Source of the DNA: an uncultured Legionella sp. | Lineage (GTDB): Bacteria; Pseudomonadota; Gammaproteobacteria; Legionellales; Legionellaceae | Direction of reading: 5' to 3' | Assembly: GCA_903885895.1 (NCBI GenBank) | Contig: CAISKC010000120.1 | Location: 1-7,732 of the forward strand | Length of the DNA stretch: 7,732 nucleotides | Shown: piece after piece, positions 1 through 5,725 of the stretch | Numbering within the stretch: position 1 is the stretch's first letter | How the letters are laid out: the number at the start of each line of letters is the position of its first letter | Program-made: the position numbers and the translations under genes | The notes under the pieces: generated by a model | Databases searched by the model: none | Told to the model about the DNA's origin: nothing | The model's input: the letters and a program-made list of their open reading frames with translations, nothing else

Positions 1-19
1 ACGATGACGCTAATACTTC

Positions 20-622
20 TTGCTCATCTTGAATTTACAGCAGTATACGGACTTAACCCGTAAAGAAACGCTTTCACCTAGTGAGATGCAGAGAGAGAAG
101 CTTGTTTTAGAAACAAGATGGAACAGTGCGAAACATAGTTTGGACAGAATTCAAGCTAAAGTTTTAAAGCAACAAAATCAGATTAGTACGTTTTTATTAT
201 TATGTGAAAAAATAGGATGTCAACCCAGTGCGATAAGTAGGGAGGTTCACGAGCAGTATCTCAAAAAGTTTGTTGAGATAAAATTACAACCTCTTATGCA
301 TAAGCAAGCTACTTTACAAATGGATATTCAAAACCTGCAATTGGAAGAAAGTGAAATTGAGCTGCAATGTCAAAATGAGAAACAATTATTAGCAGTGCAA
401 TATCGGAAAGCAGCCTATCTTCTTACAGGTTTAGCAACAGCGGGGATGAGCGGGGCTTGTATTTTAGCCGCTTTGATTAGTACTGGCGCACTCTATATAC
501 TCATATTCTCTGCAGCGGCCGCTGGCATGGCAGCGTGGCGTGGTCAGTATTTTTTCCAAGAAGGCAAAAAATACAATGAACCACCGGCCATTTTGGATTC
601 TAGCGCGGCGTGCAGTAAGTAG
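20..622 (+). CDS. Hypothetical coiled-coil protein with two C-terminal membrane segments, 5' end uncertain
   Basis: I do not recognise a family. The 200-residue frame (TTG start) begins with a long charged, Gln/Glu/Lys/Leu-rich stretch (about residues 22-125) that looks like an alpha-helical coiled coil. Two adjacent hydrophobic segments follow (about 131-154 and 156-174) with a short Gly/Ser break, then a polar tail of about 25 residues. This suggests a membrane-anchored coiled-coil protein; such architectures occur among effectors of intracellular Legionellales, but nothing here proves that role. The start is doubtful. TTG at 20 and ATG at 86 (residue 23) both lack a Shine-Dalgarno sequence, and a stop in the same frame lies at 11-13. 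Another frame is open from the window edge to 32, so this may be the 3' part of a longer, frameshifted gene. The stop at 620-622 lies next to the point where ugd homology ends on the other strand, so the tail may also be altered. Confidence 0.5.
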   Translation: MLILNLQQYTDLTRKETLSPSEMQREKLVLETRWNSAKHSLDRIQAKVLKQQNQISTFLLLCEKIGCQPSAISREVHEQYLKKFVEIKLQPLMHKQATLQMDIQNLQLEESEIELQCQNEKQLLAVQYRKAAYLLTGLATAGMSGACILAALISTGALYILIFSAAAAGMAAWRGQYFFQEGKKYNEPPAILDSSAACSK

Positions 623-746
623 ACATGCTTAGTTGTGCGATTTTTGCTGCATCAATATTTATACACATAACATGATGACCAAAATCCGCTAACACAGCAC
701 CTAGTACTAAACCGACATAGCCCGTGCCAAATACGGTTATATTCAT
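600..746 (-). pseudogene. ugd: Truncated UDP-glucose 6-dehydrogenase (N-terminal fragment only)
   Basis: Reading leftward from ATG at 746-744, the first ~39 codons are a clear match to the N-terminus of UDP-glucose/GDP-mannose dehydrogenases: MNITVFGTGYVGLV, then the GAVLADFGHHV helix and a second strand ending in IDAAKIAQL. GTGYVG (residues 7-12) is the Rossmann NAD-binding loop. After residue 39 (about position 630) the family sequence stops abruptly. Nine unrelated codons lead to TAG at 602-600, giving 48 residues where the family has about 390-450. The catalytic cysteine and the UDP-sugar-binding domains are absent, so it cannot oxidise UDP-glucose. The ATG overlaps the epimerase stop as ATGA, the arrangement expected of a translationally coupled partner in a UDP-galacturonate pathway. 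I infer that an intact ugd once followed and was lost by deletion or rearrangement; an assembly chimera is the alternative. Confidence 0.85.
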
Positions 747-1750
747 GACGTATAATACGCCTTATACCATTCAACAAAGCGTTGTAAGCCTATTGGTACT
801 AACGTATTCGGTGTGAAATTAATCCATTGCTGCAACGCATCAGTATTGGCAGCTGTGGCTATCACATCGCCTGGCTGCATGGGTAAATAATTTTTTATTG
901 CAGTCAGTCCTAGAGCTTTCTCTAGGGCACTAATATAATCCATTAAAAAAATTGGCTGATTGTTTCCAATATTAAAAATACGATAGGGTGTATCACTACG
1001 TTCTGGTGTTGGATTATGTGAGTCAAAACTTTCATTAGGCGTTGCTATTTTATCAACCACACGTACCACACCTTCAACAATATCATCGATGTATGTGAAG
1101 TCTCGTACCATTTGTCCATTGTTATATATATCTATAGGTTCACCAGCTAACATGGCACGAACAAATTTAAACGGAAGCATATCAGGTCGTCCCCACGGTC
1201 CATATATCGTAAAAAAACGAAGCCCTGTGGTTGGTATTTGGTAAAGATGGCTATACGTATGCGCCATTAACTCATTGGTTTTCTTAGTCGCTGCATAAAG
1301 ACTAACCGGATGGTCAACACATTGGGATTCAGAAAATGGTAATACAGTATTGTTTCCATAAACACTCGAGCTACTCGCATACACCAAATGCTCAATATTA
1401 TGGTGACGACATCCCTCAATAATGTGCAAAAATCCTTGTACATTCGCACTAATATAAGCATGTGGATTTATTAATGAATAACGAACACCCGCTTGAGCTG
1501 CTAAATGAATCACTCGTTGCGGCTGCTCGTGTTTAAAAACGTCTGAGATTAATTCGGCATTCGCAATATCATATTTATAAAAACGAAAATTCTCATATAG
1601 TGTTAACTGCTTTAAACGCGCCTCTTTGAGAGATACATCATAGTAATCATTTAGATTATCAATACCAACTATCTCGTCACCACGCTGCAACAGTTGTAAC
1701 GCGACATGCATACCGATAAACCCTGCACATCCTGTGAGGAGAATTTTCAT
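743..1750 (-). CDS. NAD-dependent epimerase/dehydratase, probable UDP-glucuronate 4-epimerase
   Basis: This is an extended short-chain dehydrogenase of 335 residues, full length for the group. Visible motifs are the NAD-binding TGCAGFIG (6-13), the acidic ribose-binding end of strand 2 (GIDNLNDYYD, 29-38), the SSSSVYG serine loop (126-132), the catalytic Tyr152-x3-Lys156 (YAATK), and the substrate-side RFFTIYGPWGRPDM (178-191) and VRDFTYIDD (215-223). The NDYYDVSLKEARLKQL stretch and GPWGRPDM are typical of UDP-glucuronate 4-epimerases (CapI/LpsL type), which make UDP-galacturonate for capsule or LPS. It is cytosolic. No strong Shine-Dalgarno precedes the ATG, but the family N-terminus MKILLTGCAGFIG fixes the start. 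The downstream partner ugd, overlapping by ATGA, is truncated, so substrate UDP-glucuronate must come from another ugd copy if the enzyme is active. Exact substrate specificity is inferred from sequence resemblance; related UDP-hexose 4-epimerases remain possible. Confidence 0.9.
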   Translation of the reverse strand: MKILLTGCAGFIGMHVALQLLQRGDEIVGIDNLNDYYDVSLKEARLKQLTLYENFRFYKYDIANAELISDVFKHEQPQRVIHLAAQAGVRYSLINPHAYISANVQGFLHIIEGCRHHNIEHLVYASSSSVYGNNTVLPFSESQCVDHPVSLYAATKKTNELMAHTYSHLYQIPTTGLRFFTIYGPWGRPDMLPFKFVRAMLAGEPIDIYNNGQMVRDFTYIDDIVEGVVRVVDKIATPNESFDSHNPTPERSDTPYRIFNIGNNQPIFLMDYISALEKALGLTAIKNYLPMQPGDVIATAANTDALQQWINFTPNTLVPIGLQRFVEWYKAYYTS

Positions 1751-1788
1751 ATGGTCACTAGTTTTTTTAGAGTTTTTTGTTCTTAGTT

Positions 1789-1818
1789 ATTTTAAACGAT
1801 ACTACATTTGTACTACAT
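1789..1818 (-). promoter_or_regulatory. Tandem 8-bp direct repeat upstream of the epimerase gene
   Basis: Reading on the minus strand, ATGTAGTA occurs twice (1818-1811 and 1807-1800) separated by CAA, an 11-bp period close to one helical turn. A -10-like TAAAAT lies just downstream at 1794-1789, about 40 bp from the start codon. There is no good -35 hexamer at the usual distance. Tandem repeats in that position would suit an activator-dependent promoter. This is suggestive only; AT-rich spacer can produce such repeats by chance. Confidence 0.25.
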
Positions 1819-1829
1819 ATCCAATAAGA

Positions 1830-1863
1830 TAGGGTGGGCAAAGACGCGAAGCGACGTGCCCAC
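1830..1863. repeat. TAGGGTGG-type palindromic intergenic repeat
   Basis: TAGGGTGGGCA opens the element and TGCCCAC (1857-1863) closes it. GTGGGCA (1834-1840) and TGCCCAC are perfect 7-bp inverted arms around a 16-bp centre that itself contains CGC-GAA-GCG. The head matches three other places in this window (3637, 7540 and 7614). It lies between the comEA stop and the epimerase promoter. No T-run follows on either strand, so it is better read as a dispersed REP-like repeat than as a canonical terminator. Confidence 0.7.
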
Positions 1864-1879
1864 TCAAGCTTACTTCCGT

Positions 1880-2188
1880 TCAACAAATAAACGTTGAATC
1901 TAATTCCGAACGATGGCTTTGGATAAAGTGCAAACCAAGACCGCGTACTGCGGCGAGGTCGGTGATTGTTTTGAACACGCCATGTTTTTGGCGATATTGC
2001 ACGATAGCAAGCGCACGTTTCCTACCAATGCCTTTGATTGCGTGAGTGAGTTCCTCTGCCGAGGCGGTATTTAGATTGATTTTTTTATGTGCTTGCACAG
2101 ACGAGACAGCAGGGATATATGCGTTTGCATGACTGGAACCAGTAAGCAATGCGCAGGATAAAAGCATAAAAGATGAAACGAGTTTCAT
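1880..2188 (-). CDS. comEA: ComEA-like secreted helix-hairpin-helix DNA-binding protein
   Basis: The product is a 102-residue exported protein. Residues 1-23 form a Sec signal peptide (Lys2, hydrophobic core, cleavage site ANA before Tyr24). The mature part holds two helix-hairpin-helix motifs: INLNTASAEELTHAIKGIGRKRA (split core, GIG at 53-55) and the second around VRGLG (GLG at 83-85). This is the architecture of the short Gram-negative ComEA proteins, which bind double-stranded DNA in the periplasm and ratchet it in during natural transformation. The start is supported by TAAGGAG (2200-2194) five bases before the ATG. It stands alone, with no other competence gene in the window. The gene ends in a cysteine codon and TGA. 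Assignment to the HhH/ComEA family is firm; a role in transformation in this organism is inferred. Confidence 0.9.
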   Translation of the reverse strand: MKLVSSFMLLSCALLTGSSHANAYIPAVSSVQAHKKINLNTASAEELTHAIKGIGRKRALAIVQYRQKHGVFKTITDLAAVRGLGLHFIQSHRSELDSTFIC

Positions 2189-2220
2189 AAGATCTCCTTA
2201 ATGTTGGACTAATTTTCCAT

Positions 2221-2364
2221 ATGGGCATGAACCCAGTGCAACCGGCCGATTGGCTGAATGCGGTGGGAAGTATGGCAAGAATGATGAAGGGATGTCAATA
2301 TTGGATTTTGACCATTTTAGCTAAGATGTCAAAAGATGCCGTTTTTGCGAACGAAGTGAAGTAG
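2221..2364 (+). CDS. Possible 47-residue ORF, unrecognised, 3' end inside a palindromic repeat
   Basis: ATG at 2221 opens a frame ending at TAG 2362-2364. The start, MGMNPVQPADWLNAVGSMARMM, is followed by a short hydrophobic stretch (YWILTIL, about 27-33). The last eight or so codons, to the stop, lie in the left arm of the inverted repeat at 2337-2410. No Shine-Dalgarno precedes the ATG, and the frame is open but startless back to 2191. It runs against the local gene direction. It could be a gene remnant into which the palindrome inserted, or chance. I recognise no family. Confidence 0.15.
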   Translation: MGMNPVQPADWLNAVGSMARMMKGCQYWILTILAKMSKDAVFANEVK

Positions 2365-2410
2365 CGTAAGTCCTATACTGGATGGCTTTACTTCGTTCAC
2401 AACGACGGCA
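2337..2410. repeat. Long imperfect palindrome between res and comEA, possible terminator
   Basis: Two 25-bp arms (2337-2361 and 2386-2410) are inverted repeats with 21 of 25 matches; two of the four differences become G-U pairs in plus-strand RNA. The core GAACGAAGT(G/A)AAG is matched on both sides and the loop is 24 bases. T5 follows on the plus strand (2412-2416), while only a TTTT lies beyond it on the minus strand. It sits 26 bases past the res stop, so it could reduce read-through from res into comEA. Its sequence resembles the dispersed GAACGAAGTGAAG palindromes I recall from several intracellular bacteria; that resemblance is from memory. Confidence 0.65.
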
Positions 2411-2435
2411 ATTTTTGACCTGTAATTTTCTGTTT

Positions 2436-3185
2436 TTATGCATTTTCGAGGGGATCTATCCGTTCTAAATAGCTGTCAGTGGAGAAAATTAAGCGCTCTC
2501 TTTCCAAGATCCCTAAGCGGGTAAATTCAATCCGGTGTTGATTGGCGATACAGAGCCAGTTTTGTTGATGGTGAATGTATTGATTATTTTTCTTTTGGAA
2601 TACAGTTGGTGTAAAGGCTGCGATATTTTTCCCTGGTTTTTGCGTCCTGGCTGAGAAATAAATGAAAGCCTCAATGTCAGCAGCGCGCATTGCGGCACCT
2701 AATGCTTGGCTGTATTCGTAGCTCTGTTTATGAGAGATTTGTGCTGTATAGTCTTTGAAAGGTGGTTGGGTTAAATCAATACCGCGCTGCGTTGCTAGCA
2801 CAGTTTGAAAAGCTGTCATGGGTATTTCTATGTAATCTAATGGGGCGGTCGTATCGTTAAAAAATTGTAAACGATAATAAGCGACTTCGGCGAATGCGGT
2901 ACTGAGCTCATGAGAGCCATACCATAAAGAGGGTTCGTAATGATGGCCAAACCGTGAGCCATGTTTTAATGGTGGGTAACGAAAGGGTGTAAAAATCAAA
3001 TAATCTTTTTGTTTCAAGACAGGGGGTTTGGATGTTTCTAATAGCTCTTCTAAAAAATCATGCTCTTCTAAAGTATCGACCAAATCACGTGAACTGGAAA
3101 TATGCTGTGCTTCGACAATACGCCATGGCTCTTGGCGCAAGAGGAAGCTATGTTTTTCTCCTTCACACTTTTCCCATATCGTCAT
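2436..3185 (-). CDS. RES-domain toxin of a type II toxin-antitoxin system
   Basis: The 249-residue protein carries the RES fold: an Arg-containing start (FRYPP, Arg69; GSRFG, Arg78), the SLWYGS turn (86-91), the Glu-containing helix AFAEVAYYR (Glu100), and the IYFSART segment (Ser178) near the end of the domain. R, E and S name the family. Characterised members act on NAD+: MbcT as an NAD+ phosphorylase, others as NAD+-degrading or ADP-ribosylating enzymes, stopping growth when the antitoxin is lost. About 60 residues precede the core, longer than the shortest RES toxins. The gene overlaps the antitoxin stop by ATGA (3185-3182), with antitoxin first, the usual Xre-RES order. The reading frame is intact and all signature residues are present, so it is likely functional. 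The exact NAD+ chemistry cannot be read from sequence. Confidence 0.88.
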   Translation of the reverse strand: MTIWEKCEGEKHSFLLRQEPWRIVEAQHISSSRDLVDTLEEHDFLEELLETSKPPVLKQKDYLIFTPFRYPPLKHGSRFGHHYEPSLWYGSHELSTAFAEVAYYRLQFFNDTTAPLDYIEIPMTAFQTVLATQRGIDLTQPPFKDYTAQISHKQSYEYSQALGAAMRAADIEAFIYFSARTQKPGKNIAAFTPTVFQKKNNQYIHHQQNWLCIANQHRIEFTRLGILERERLIFSTDSYLERIDPLENA

Positions 3186-3556
3186 AATTTACCGCGCATA
3201 GCGTCCAGATAGTTGAGAACTGCGACTAGGCCTGGGATGGTTTTGAGTAATTCAATGGGTTTTTGTTGTAAATAATGATTATGATTATGCAACCAAAGTT
3301 TGGCTTTGGTATGATTATTGCCTAAAAGCGCGTTGAGACTGCGATAGACCCTGATTAAAAGTATCGCCATTTCTCCTTCTTTGGTATCTGGCGCAAGCAA
3401 TTTTTTACCATGTCCTAAACGGCTGACACCCGCCTCACTGATACCGATGATATCGCTTATATCTTTGCCGCTCAGCGCATAAAAATGCGCCACATTTAAT
3501 ACGGCTTTGGTGAGTACGCGTGCTTGTTCTGGCAATTTATCGACAGAAGCAGTCAT
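3182..3556 (-). CDS. Xre/MbcA/ParS-type antitoxin (DUF2384)
   Basis: This is a 124-residue antitoxin for the RES toxin that follows it. An N-terminal HTH lies around KDISDIIGISEAGVSRLGHG (residues 31-50). The C-terminal DUF2384 toxin-binding domain has the typical WLHNHNHYLQQKPIELL (89-105) and VAVLNYLDAM (111-120) segments. Family members bind and block the RES active site and repress their own operon. I place the start at ATG 3556-3554 because GGAG (3567-3564) stands seven bases upstream. An in-frame ATG at 3577 would add seven residues (131 total) but has no ribosome binding site and would leave a leader of only about a dozen bases from the predicted promoter. The stop overlaps the toxin start by four bases, implying translational coupling. 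Confidence 0.88.
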   Translation of the reverse strand: MTASVDKLPEQARVLTKAVLNVAHFYALSGKDISDIIGISEAGVSRLGHGKKLLAPDTKEGEMAILLIRVYRSLNALLGNNHTKAKLWLHNHNHYLQQKPIELLKTIPGLVAVLNYLDAMRGKL

Positions 3557-3563
3557 GGTTTGT

Positions 3564-3567
3564 CTCC
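3564..3567 (-). promoter_or_regulatory. Shine-Dalgarno deciding the antitoxin start
   Basis: On the minus strand GGAG lies seven bases before ATG 3556 and inside the codons that the longer reading (ATG 3577) would need. No comparable site precedes ATG 3577. This favours the 124-residue antitoxin. Confidence 0.6.
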
Positions 3568-3585
3568 ACTGTGTCATATTGGCTC

Positions 3586-3626
3586 ATTTCATATGAAATA
3601 ATAGCAGATAATTTTTTCATATGCAA
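3586..3626 (-). promoter_or_regulatory. Promoter of the xre-res operon with two CATATG-centred operators
   Basis: On the minus strand a -35 TTGCAT (3626-3621) and a -10 TATTAT (3603-3598, one mismatch to consensus) are separated by exactly 17 bases, predicting a start near 3591. A perfect 14-bp palindrome, ATTTCATATGAAAT (3586-3599), overlaps the end of the -10 and the predicted start. A second, imperfect site with TTTCATATG (3615-3623) overlaps the -35, with centres 28 bp apart. Two sites covering both promoter elements suit autorepression by the Xre antitoxin. Binding is inferred. Confidence 0.65.
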
Positions 3627-3636
3627 TAATTTTGTC

Positions 3637-3697
3637 TAGGGTGGACTGGGAACACTCTTTGGTGGATACCTAACATAGTGTGAGAAACGGGTCCACC
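3637..3697. repeat. TAGGGTGG-type palindromic repeat, wider-spaced copy
   Basis: TAGGGTGGAC at 3637-3646 is closed by GTCCACC at 3691-3697. GGTGGAC (3640-3646) and GTCCACC are perfect 7-bp inverted arms enclosing 44 bases. A second GGTGGA at 3661-3666 could pair with the same right arm. It fills the divergent space between the xre promoter and mreB and shares its head with the copies at 1830 and 7614. Confidence 0.55.
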
Positions 3698-3729
3698 ATG
3701 GCATGTAAAAAAATGATCGTTTTTCCTTG

Positions 3730-3735
3730 TAAAAT
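3730..3735 (+). promoter_or_regulatory. Possible -10 element for the mreB operon
   Basis: TAAAAT in the AT-rich stretch 43 bases before the preferred mreB start matches the sigma-70 -10 at five of six positions. I find no good -35 hexamer 16-18 bases upstream, only an A-run. A promoter for mreBCD-icd is expected here because the upstream gene is divergent, but its exact position is not settled. Confidence 0.2.
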
Positions 3736-3777
3736 CAGGTAAACTTTCACAAAAATGTAATGAGGCTAACGAAGACT

Positions 3778-4815
3778 ATGTTAAGAAAACTGAGAGGCGC
3801 CTTTTCTAATGATTTATCGATTGATCTGGGAACGGCTAACACCTTGATTTATGTGCGTGATAAAGGGATTGTGCTCAATGAGCCTTCTGTTGTTGCGTTA
3901 CGAAATGAGGCTGGTCAAAAACGTGTCGCGGCAGTTGGATTAGAAGCGAAGCGTATGTTAGGACGGACGCCTGGCAATATCAATGCAATTCGCCCGATGA
4001 AAGATGGGGTGATTGCAGACTTTTTTGTGACAGAGAAAATGTTGCAACATTTTATTCATAAAGTGCATGAAAATCGATTTTTACGACCCAGTCCACGCGT
4101 ATTAGTATGTGTGCCATGTGGTTCCACTCAAGTAGAACGACGCGCGATTCGTGAGTCGGCTATGGGTGCGGGTGCCCGCGAAGTGTTTTTGATAGAAGAG
4201 CCTATGGCGGCTGCGTTGGGATCAGGTATGCCAGTTGAAGAAGCCAGTGGTTCTATGGTCGTCGATATCGGTGGCGGTACGACAGAAGTGGCGATTATTT
4301 CTTTGAGTGGTATCGTATACCACCAATCTGTACGTATTGGTGGCGATAAATTTGATGACGCGATTGTGTCTTATGTGCGTCGGAATTACGGAACGTTGAT
4401 TGGAGAAACCACAGCTGAACGTATCAAGCATGAAATTGGTTATGCGTATCCTTGTCGTGATTTGTATGAAATTGAGGTTCGTGGTCGTAATTTAGCGGAA
4501 GGGATCCCACGCAGCTTTACGTTAACCAGTGCAGAAATTCTTGAAGCGTTGCAAGAGCCTTTGTCACGTATTGTGGGCGCTGTACGCGCTGCGTTGGAAT
4601 TAGCCCCACCAGAGTTGGCGGCGGATATTGCTGAGCGTGGTATGGTGTTAACAGGGGGTGGGGCATTACTGAAGAATATGGATACCCTCTTAATGGAAGA
4701 AACAGGCCTACCAGTATTAGTAGCGGAAGATCCACTTACTTGCGTAGCAAGAGGTGGTGGTAAAGCGTTAGAAACAATGGACTTGCGCGGTGGCGATTTC
4801 CTTTCGACAGAATAA
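3778..4815 (+). CDS. mreB: Rod shape-determining protein MreB, bacterial actin
   Basis: MreB is an actin-fold ATPase that polymerises as membrane-bound filaments and steers the lateral cell-wall synthesis complex (MreCD, RodA, PBP2). Visible are the amphipathic membrane-binding N-terminus (MLRKLRGAFSN), phosphate loop 1 (IDLGTANT, 15-22), the gammaproteobacterial VPCGSTQVERRAIRESA segment (112-128), phosphate loop 2 (VVDIGGGTTE, 161-170), the EVRGRNLAEGIPR segment (233-245) and the adenosine motif GMVLTGGGALLKN (288-300). Length is 345, against 347 in E. coli. The start at ATG 3778 matches the family N-terminus; ATG 3760 would add six residues not found in relatives. A GAGG lies at 3762-3765, somewhat distant from the start. 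Two stops in a row (TAATAA, 4813-4818) end the gene. It is first in a four-gene overlapping cluster. Confidence 0.98.
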   Translation: MLRKLRGAFSNDLSIDLGTANTLIYVRDKGIVLNEPSVVALRNEAGQKRVAAVGLEAKRMLGRTPGNINAIRPMKDGVIADFFVTEKMLQHFIHKVHENRFLRPSPRVLVCVPCGSTQVERRAIRESAMGAGAREVFLIEEPMAAALGSGMPVEEASGSMVVDIGGGTTEVAIISLSGIVYHQSVRIGGDKFDDAIVSYVRRNYGTLIGETTAERIKHEIGYAYPCRDLYEIEVRGRNLAEGIPRSFTLTSAEILEALQEPLSRIVGAVRAALELAPPELAADIAERGMVLTGGGALLKNMDTLLMEETGLPVLVAEDPLTCVARGGGKALETMDLRGGDFLSTE

Positions 4816-5725
4816 TAACTATGGCGAACACACCCATCTGAAACGGGATCGGCTCTTTGCAAAACAAAAACATAGTTCGCTGTGGTTTGTTTTGTCAGTG
4901 TTGTTGTCTTTTGCGTTGATGATGGTGGATTGCCGCGACCGCAGTTTGCCGTGGGTGCGCAATGTGTTTACCGGCTTAACGATGCCAGTACAGTTCGCGG
5001 TGGATTATCCCGTGCAGATTGTGGCTTGGAGTCGCTCGGTCATTGGTTCTAAAAAAGCTTTGGTCGACGAAAATATGCGCCTGCGCTATCAGCAAACGGT
5101 CTTAGAGGCGCGCTTACAAAAATTTTTGGCCCTGCGTAACGAAAACTCAGAATTGAAAAGCCTGTTGTCGGCATCGTCTTCAGCTCAAATGCGTTCTATG
5201 GCAGCGCGCATTTTGGCGGTGGATACCACTAATTCTCGCCAAATCATTGTGATTTCTAAAGGGTCACGCGATGGCGTTATTCGTGGGCAAGCGGTGCTGG
5301 ATGCCAAGGGTGTGACTGGCCAAGTGATTGATGTGGGTTTACTGACAAGTACGGTACTCCTGATTTCGGATTCTAAATGTGCCGTCCCGGTGTTGAATCA
5401 ACGTACGGGAGAGCGCGCGATCGTAGTCGGCACCAATCATATTGGGCGTTTGGCATTGGTGAATCTCCCTAAAACCTCTTCAGTAAAAGTAGGGGATCTG
5501 TTGGTGACCTCAGGACTGGGTGGCTATTATCCGGAAGGATATCCCGTTGGTTTTGTCGAAGAGGTGCAAAACACCAATGGCGAAGATTTTATCAAAGTCA
5601 TGGTCAGTCCTGTTGCTTGGTTAAATCGCAGTCGCTTGGTGTTATTAATATGGCCAGAAGAAAAGCATAATGAATTGAGTAACGAATTGACAGAACGTTT
5701 GCTGAAACTGGAAGGAGTGGGGTAA
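4790..5725 (+). CDS. mreC: Rod shape-determining protein MreC
   Basis: MreC is a bitopic inner-membrane protein whose periplasmic part organises the elongasome and activates PBP2/RodA. The 311 residues show a short basic cytoplasmic tail, one membrane segment (about 30-46), a coiled coil (about 88-127, dimerisation) and the double beta-barrel domain (about 137-288), including the diagnostic SGLGGYYPEGYPVGFV (241-256). The start is GTG 4790, inside mreB with a 26-bp overlap. It is the only usable initiator before the membrane segment, because a stop in this frame sits at 4769-4771 and the first in-frame ATG falls within the membrane segment. ATG 4821 is out of frame and stops after six codons. 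No clear Shine-Dalgarno is seen, so translation probably depends on coupling to mreB. Confidence 0.95.
   Translation: MAISFRQNNNYGEHTHLKRDRLFAKQKHSSLWFVLSVLLSFALMMVDCRDRSLPWVRNVFTGLTMPVQFAVDYPVQIVAWSRSVIGSKKALVDENMRLRYQQTVLEARLQKFLALRNENSELKSLLSASSSAQMRSMAARILAVDTTNSRQIIVISKGSRDGVIRGQAVLDAKGVTGQVIDVGLLTSTVLLISDSKCAVPVLNQRTGERAIVVGTNHIGRLALVNLPKTSSVKVGDLLVTSGLGGYYPEGYPVGFVEEVQNTNGEDFIKVMVSPVAWLNRSRLVLLIWPEEKHNELSNELTERLLKLEGVG

Noticed and set aside
1741..1756. TTTTCATATGGT over the epimerase start as a third Xre operator
   Set aside because: Only the CATATG core and left T-run match the xre operators; the right half does not, and CATATG here partly reflects the start codon preceded by CAT.
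1879..1898. TTCAAC/GTTGAA inverted repeat over the comEA stop
   Set aside because: Six-bp arms in coding sequence with no T-run; too weak to call a terminator.
2513..2698. 61-codon minus-strand frame inside the RES toxin gene
   Set aside because: It overlaps the toxin in another frame, covers the conserved Ser-containing segment, and has no start signal of its own.
3697..3715. Sigma-54-type promoter before mreB starting at TGGCAT
   Set aside because: The -12 GC element is missing at the required spacing; only an A-run follows.
4440..4862. 140-codon minus-strand frame opposite mreB/mreC
   Set aside because: It lies antisense to strongly conserved MreB codons, and its Pro/Ser/Asn-rich translation looks like a shadow of the mreB reading frame.
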